From the NCBI RefSeq assembly GCF_024489055.1, contig NC_090234.1, forward strand, positions 8,067,490 through 8,131,489: a DNA stretch of 64,000 bases, in the 5' to 3' direction. This stretch comes from Chanodichthys erythropterus (Eukaryota; Chordata; Actinopteri; Cypriniformes; Xenocyprididae). The notes beneath the pieces are model-generated. The model was not told the origin of the DNA. It did no database searches and saw nothing but the letters and a program-made list of their open reading frames with translations. Of the stretch, positions 60,135-64,000 are shown piece after piece; position 1 is the stretch's first letter, and each line of letters starts with the position of its first letter. The translations under genes and the position numbers were made by a program.

Positions 60135-62614
60135 TTCACCAGACACAACCCCCGGGTAGTTTGGGTCCAGAACTGCATTGTGGCCTGGAGTGAGGAGTGT
60201 CATAAGTCTTGTCTTGTCTCTGCTTGTTCGTCTGTTTCTGGTTCTGTCTTACAGCAGGAAGCAGTGGATCTGTCTACCGTGCCCGTTGAGTACCAGGACC
60301 TGAAGGAGGTGTTCAGTAAGTCCAGGGCTGCTTCTCTTCCTCCGCATCGTCCCTACGACTGTGCCATAGATCTAGTACCAGGGAAGTCTCCGCCTAAGGG
60401 CAAGTTATATTCACTTTCGGTTCCCGAAAGAGAGGCTATGGAGAAATATATTTCTGATTCACTAGCAGCCGGGTTCATTCGCCATTCCTCTTCTCCAGCG
60501 GGGGCGGGGTTCTTTTTTGTGGGGAAGAAGGATGGTTCCCTGCGACCTTGTATTGATTACCGGGGGTTGAACAACATTACGGTAAAGAATACCTATCCTT
60601 TGCCGTTAATGTCTTCAGCCTTCGAGAGGTTGCAGGGAGCATCCGTCTTCACGAAATTGGATTTAAGAAATGCTTATCATTTGGTCCGCATCAGGGAGGG
60701 TGATGAATGGAAGACCGCCTTTAACACCCCTAGGGGGCACTTTGAATATTTGGTCATGCCGTTCGGGCTTTCCAACTCCCCAGCAGTCTTCCAGGCACTC
60801 GTCAATGACGTGCTGAGAGATATGGTCGATCAGTTCTTATATGTCTACCTGGACGACATATTGATTTTTTTCTCATCTCTCCAGGAACACGTACAGCACG
60901 TTCGACGAGTGCTTCAGAGGTTGCTAGTGAATGGGCTTTTTGTCAAGGCGGAGAAATGCGTTTTTCATGCACAGTCTGTTCCTTTCCTAGGATACATCGT
61001 GTCGACTGAGGGAGTACACATGGACCCTGAGAAGGTTAAGGCTGTGGTAGATTGGCCAAATCCAGATTCCCGTAAGGCCCTACAGAGGTTTCTGGGGTTC
61101 GCCAATTTTTACCGGCGTTTCATTCGCAACTTCAGCCAACTAGCCTCACCTCTGATCGCCTTGACCTCCCCCAAAACTACGTTCAGGTGGTCAAACGCAG
61201 CGGGAGCTGCGTTTGCCAAACTGAAGGCTCGCTTTGTTTCAGCCCCTATTCTCGTTGCCCCTGATCCATCACGGCAGTTTGTGGTGGAGGTCGACGCATC
61301 AGAGGTGGGGGTAGGTGCAGTGTTGTCCCAGCGTTCTTCCGCAGACGATAAGATGCATCCGTGCGCGTTTTTTTTCACATCGCTTATCTCCCGCCGAAAG
61401 TAACTACGACACTGGTAATCGGGAGTTGCTGGCAGTCAAGTTAGCGTTGGAGGAATGGCGCCACTGGTTAGAGGGCTCTGGGGTACCCTTTATCGTCTGG
61501 ACCGATCATAATAACCTAGAATACATCAGAACTGCCAAAAGATTGAACTCCAGGCAGGCTTGGTGGGCACTTTTTTTCGGACGTTTTGATTTTACTCTCT
61601 CGTACCGCCCGGGTTCCAAAAACATCAAACCCGACTCTTTGTCTCGTATTTTTGACCGTTCCGAACGCCCGTCTACTCCCGAGTGCATTTTTCCCGAGAG
61701 ATTAGTTATCTCCACACTCACATGGGAGGTCGAATCGAGAGTCAAGTCGGCTCTAGAAGGGGTAACGCCTCCGCCCGAGTGCCCACCAAACCGATTATTT
61801 GTGCCGGAGGGATTACGGTCCATGGTCATTCAGTGGGGTCATTGTTCCAACGTGGCATGTCATCCAGGAGTCAGTCGAACTAAGTTTTTGGTTAAGCAAC
61901 GATTCTGGTGGCCTCTCATGGCTCGTGACGTTCGCGATTTTGTCTTGGCTTGCTCAGTCTGCGCCGTTGGTAAGACTTCCAATCGTGCCCCAGAGGGGTT
62001 ACTTCAACCGCTGTCAGTCCCTTCGAGACCCTGGTCCCATATCTCGCTAGATTTTGTGACCGCCCTCCCACCCTCCCAAGGGAACACGGTTGTTTTAACC
62101 GTAGTGGACCGGTTCTCGAAGGCGGCTCATTTTATTCCCTTGCCCAAATTACCCTCAGCCAAGGAGACAGCGGTTACGGTCATTGATCACGTCTTTCGGA
62201 TTCATGGCCTCCCGGTAGACGTGGTCTCTGACAGGGGTCCCCAATTCGTTTCCAAATTTTGGCAGGAATTCTGTAGATTGCTGGGGGCGACTGTTAGTCT
62301 GTCATCTGGGTTTCACCCCCAGAGCAATGGTCAGACTGAGAGAGCCAATCAGGATTTGGAGCGAACGTTGCGATGTATGGTCTCCAAGAATCCTTCCTCT
62401 TGGAGTCAGCAACTCTCAATGGTGGAGTACGCACACAATACTTTACCAGTGTCGTCCACGGGCCTATCTCCGTTTGAATGCAGTGTAGGTTACCAGCCAC
62501 CTATTTTTCCCAGTCTGGAATCTGAGGTCGCGGTCCCCTCTGCCCACGCCTTTGTCCAGAGGTGCCACCGAACTTGGACGAGAGCCCGAGAGACTCTCCT
62601 CCAAGTGAGGGAAC
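60135..62614 (+). pseudogene. Gypsy pol: reverse transcriptase, RNase H, integrase
   Basis: Continues the frame broken at 54827. The reverse transcriptase has FTKLDLRNAYHLVRI, MPFGLSNSPAVFQALVN and the catalytic YLDDILIF (about 60845). RNase H begins FVVEVDASEVGVGAVLS. An eight-T run (61368-61375) shifts the frame, and the next frame goes on without loss (HRLSPAESNYDTGNRELLAV). The integrase has the HHCC zinc part (HCSNVACHPGVSRTK ... CSVCAVGK) and catalytic Asp residues in LDFVTALPP and VSDRGPQF with the Glu in TERANQDLE. It breaks off after LLQVRE at about 62614, where the deleted 3' LTR begins, so the integrase tail and any chromodomain are missing. Confidence 0.93.
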
Positions 62615-63047
62615 GTGTGTTTGTGTTTGTGTGCGAGTGTGTTTGTGGGTGTGCCCAGGCCACGTGGGTGATCAGTGGACCCAGCTGCCACTCATCACTC
62701 TCCCCACCTGCTGCTCATCACCTCAGTCTTTTTATACTCACCTCGTTCATCTCTCCTTTGTCAGATCGTTGTTTGGTGTCCTGTTCGTGGTTGTCTTGTC
62801 TGTTCCTGACCGGAGTCCCAGTTGTTCGTCGTCTATCTGTGGATTACTGTCTTCGTGCCTTGTCTACTGTCTGGAACCTGGAATCATCTCACCGCCACTC
62901 TTCAGTCACCACGTCACGTCACCAGCCGACCATCTCAGTCCCTGCGCCACCTGAAGCCTGCCCGTTTTCATTGACTGTGTTTCTGTTACTGCTTGTTGTT
63001 GAATAAACGACGTTACTTGCATTTGCTTCCTGTAGTCAATCATGACA
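62615..63047 (+). repeat. 3' LTR, lacking its first 63 bp
   Basis: Identical base for base, as far as I can read, to 53073-53505. The first 63 bp of the LTR and the preceding polypurine tract are gone. The join GAACGTGTGTTTGTG sits at a GT-rich stretch, which suggests the deletion used microhomology. The pol frame reads through into the LTR to 63006. Confidence 0.93.
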
Positions 63048-63381
63048 ATTGTAAATATGTAAATATGTGGTGCAGGTGGGTGGTGCAGGTTTGGAGGTCT
63101 TAAAAGTTTTTGATTTTAATATTTTCTTTATTTCTTCTTGTAGAGTTTCCAGTCTCTCCCTGAACCTCGTGAATCTACAGATGTAACCAGCATCACTGTC
63201 AGCTCCCTCCTCTCTTTTAATGATGTGGGAAAGTCTGTGTATCAGTTGAAAGAAAAACTGCTGGATTTTTGTACAGAGGAGATAGACAAGATATCTGGCA
63301 GAGGTAAAGTAATGGACATTCATGTATTCTTAGAAATGAATCTTGCATCATTTAGAAGAATCTCAAAGCAAATTAAAATGA

Positions 63382-63421
<40 letters not shown>
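63382..63421 (+). repeat. (GT)n microsatellite
   Basis: Forty bases of TG repeats between the 160-nt and 60-nt exons of TRIM copy 2. Confidence 0.95.
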
Positions 63422-63424
<3 letters not shown>

Positions 63425-63572
63425 GTACATTTATAACATGGGAATAATGCAAAAAAATTAAGTATGTAAATATTTTTTTAAAGTAAATATTAAAGTATGT
63501 ATATTTTCTTAGCAGCATGCATTGAAATTATTCGCACCAATGAACCCAAGATCAGGGAGGAGTTCCTGCAAT

Positions 63573-64000
63573 GTAAGACATGAAACACACACACACACTC
63601 ACAAATCTTTCTGAATGCTGAAAATGGATCCATAATCACTCTGACTAAAATACATCATTGTAGAGAAATAAGAATGAAAGTAGTTATTTTACAACATAAT
63701 AAATACATTTAAATAGAATCTAAATATAAACTTTTACTTAAACAAAACCTTAACAGACCATGTGGTTCAGGTTTGAGAATGTTTGGTCTTAAATGATCCA
63801 TTCTGCTTTTCAAACCATCCTAAGAAAAACACTTTAATGCTTCAGTTTTCACAGAAGCAGAGCAAAATGTTCAGTTCTGTTTGTGTCAGTCATCTTAATT
63901 AAAATGAGGTTTGTAACCTTATTATTCTGAGTACTCCACAGATACAGTAAGTTAATATATGTGTATAAACAACATTCTGAGGTGATCATAAATATTGTCA
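63573..64000 (+). other. TRIM copy 2 intron, window end
   Basis: Begins with the donor GTAAGAC after the 60-nt exon. AT-rich. No SPRY exon appears before the window ends, as expected from the 2.2-kb intron at this position in copy 1. Confidence 0.6.

Larger units (their letters stand above)
53010..63047 (+). mobile_element. Ty3/Gypsy LTR retrotransposon, interrupted and 3'-deleted
   Basis: Bounded by TGTCACGG at the start and ATGACA at the end, with 5-bp target duplications ATTGT (53005-53009 and 63048-63052). Domain order is gag, CCHC zinc knuckle, protease, reverse transcriptase, RNase H, integrase, the Gypsy order. The two LTRs are identical over the whole shared 433 bp, so insertion is very recent. 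Three defects disable it: a gag stop at 54001, a frameshift in an eight-T run at 61368-61375, and a deletion removing the end of the integrase region and 63 bp of the 3' LTR. A 5.3-kb hAT composite is inserted at 54828. It lies in the sense direction in TRIM copy 2 intron 3. Confidence 0.95.
35753..63572 (+). pseudogene. TRIM copy 2, degenerate, SPRY exon outside window
   Basis: Tandem paralogue of the gene at 24634-31286. Exons: 35753-36315 (RING and both B-boxes), 41990-42085 (96 nt), 42228-42461 (234 nt, coiled coil), 63144-63303 (160 nt), 63513-63572 (60 nt); the SPRY exon must lie beyond 64000 if it exists. Damage seen: two bases are lost after the start codon compared with copy 1; the RING CPVC reads CPVY; a B-box Cys reads Gly (NSYGQNH); one extra base near 36134 shifts the frame and gives a TAA; and the donor after the coiled-coil exon is CAG|AT, not CAG|GT. 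An upstream ATG at 35739 would re-enter the RING frame but stops after 134 codons. The B-box part after the shift (EMICPEHNKQLEIYC) is otherwise well preserved, so decay is recent. Intron 3 is about 20.7 kb of transposons. Confidence 0.85.

Overview
The window is a piece of vertebrate nuclear genome, almost certainly from a cyprinid fish (carp, goldfish or zebrafish relatives). The evidence is spliced genes with GT/AG introns, TRIM genes of the teleost-expanded RING/coiled-coil/PRY-SPRY type, and repeat families of the kinds common in cyprinids (hAT elements with 8-bp target duplications, GGTTAGTTCACCC-ended MITEs, a Ty3/Gypsy element, a DIRS-type recombinase). No bacterial features, CRISPR array, rRNA or convincing tRNA gene is present. 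There are four host loci.

Layout. (1) About 1.0-8.4 kb, + strand: the last three coding exons and 3' UTR of a SAM-domain gene, called samd14. Its last intron is full of nested DNA transposons. (2) About 10.5-21.6 kb, - strand: a complete pdk2 gene, 11 coding exons that join in phase to exactly 407 codons plus stop. The two genes converge tail to tail, the arrangement known around mammalian SAMD14-PDK2, so synteny and sequence support each other. (3) About 24.6-32.7 kb, + strand: TRIM copy 1, with RING, coiled-coil and PRY-SPRY exons. Its first exon loses the B-box part and hits an early stop. (4) About 35.75 kb to beyond the window edge, + strand: TRIM copy 2, a tandem paralogue with two frameshifts, a RING Cys-to-Tyr change and a dead splice donor. 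Its SPRY exon is not in the window.

Mobile DNA makes up most of the rest. Intron 3 of TRIM copy 2 has grown to about 20.7 kb. It holds a hAT element with 8-bp duplications (44.2-45.3 kb), an element of about 2.2 kb with GGGGCCAAGCCCC-type ends and two tRNA-like modules (45.6-47.8 kb), a degenerate DIRS recombinase, proline-rich non-autonomous retroelement remnants, a TTA-flanked MITE, and a 10-kb Ty3/Gypsy element (53010-63047). The Gypsy element is split by a 5.3-kb hAT insertion that itself contains a second hAT, which contains a further element, which contains a MITE-like copy. The Gypsy LTRs are identical over all 433 shared bases, so the old-looking nested cargo probably arrived recently as one composite hAT.

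Function. pdk2 encodes a mitochondrial kinase that restrains pyruvate dehydrogenase. samd14 encodes a cytoplasmic SAM-domain adaptor. The TRIM copies belong to a fast-evolving fish family of RING/SPRY proteins often linked to antiviral defence. They are neighbours only and share no operon or pathway. No new defence or enzymatic system was found. The most unusual features are the transposon nest, the decay pattern of the two TRIM copies, and the structured non-autonomous elements.
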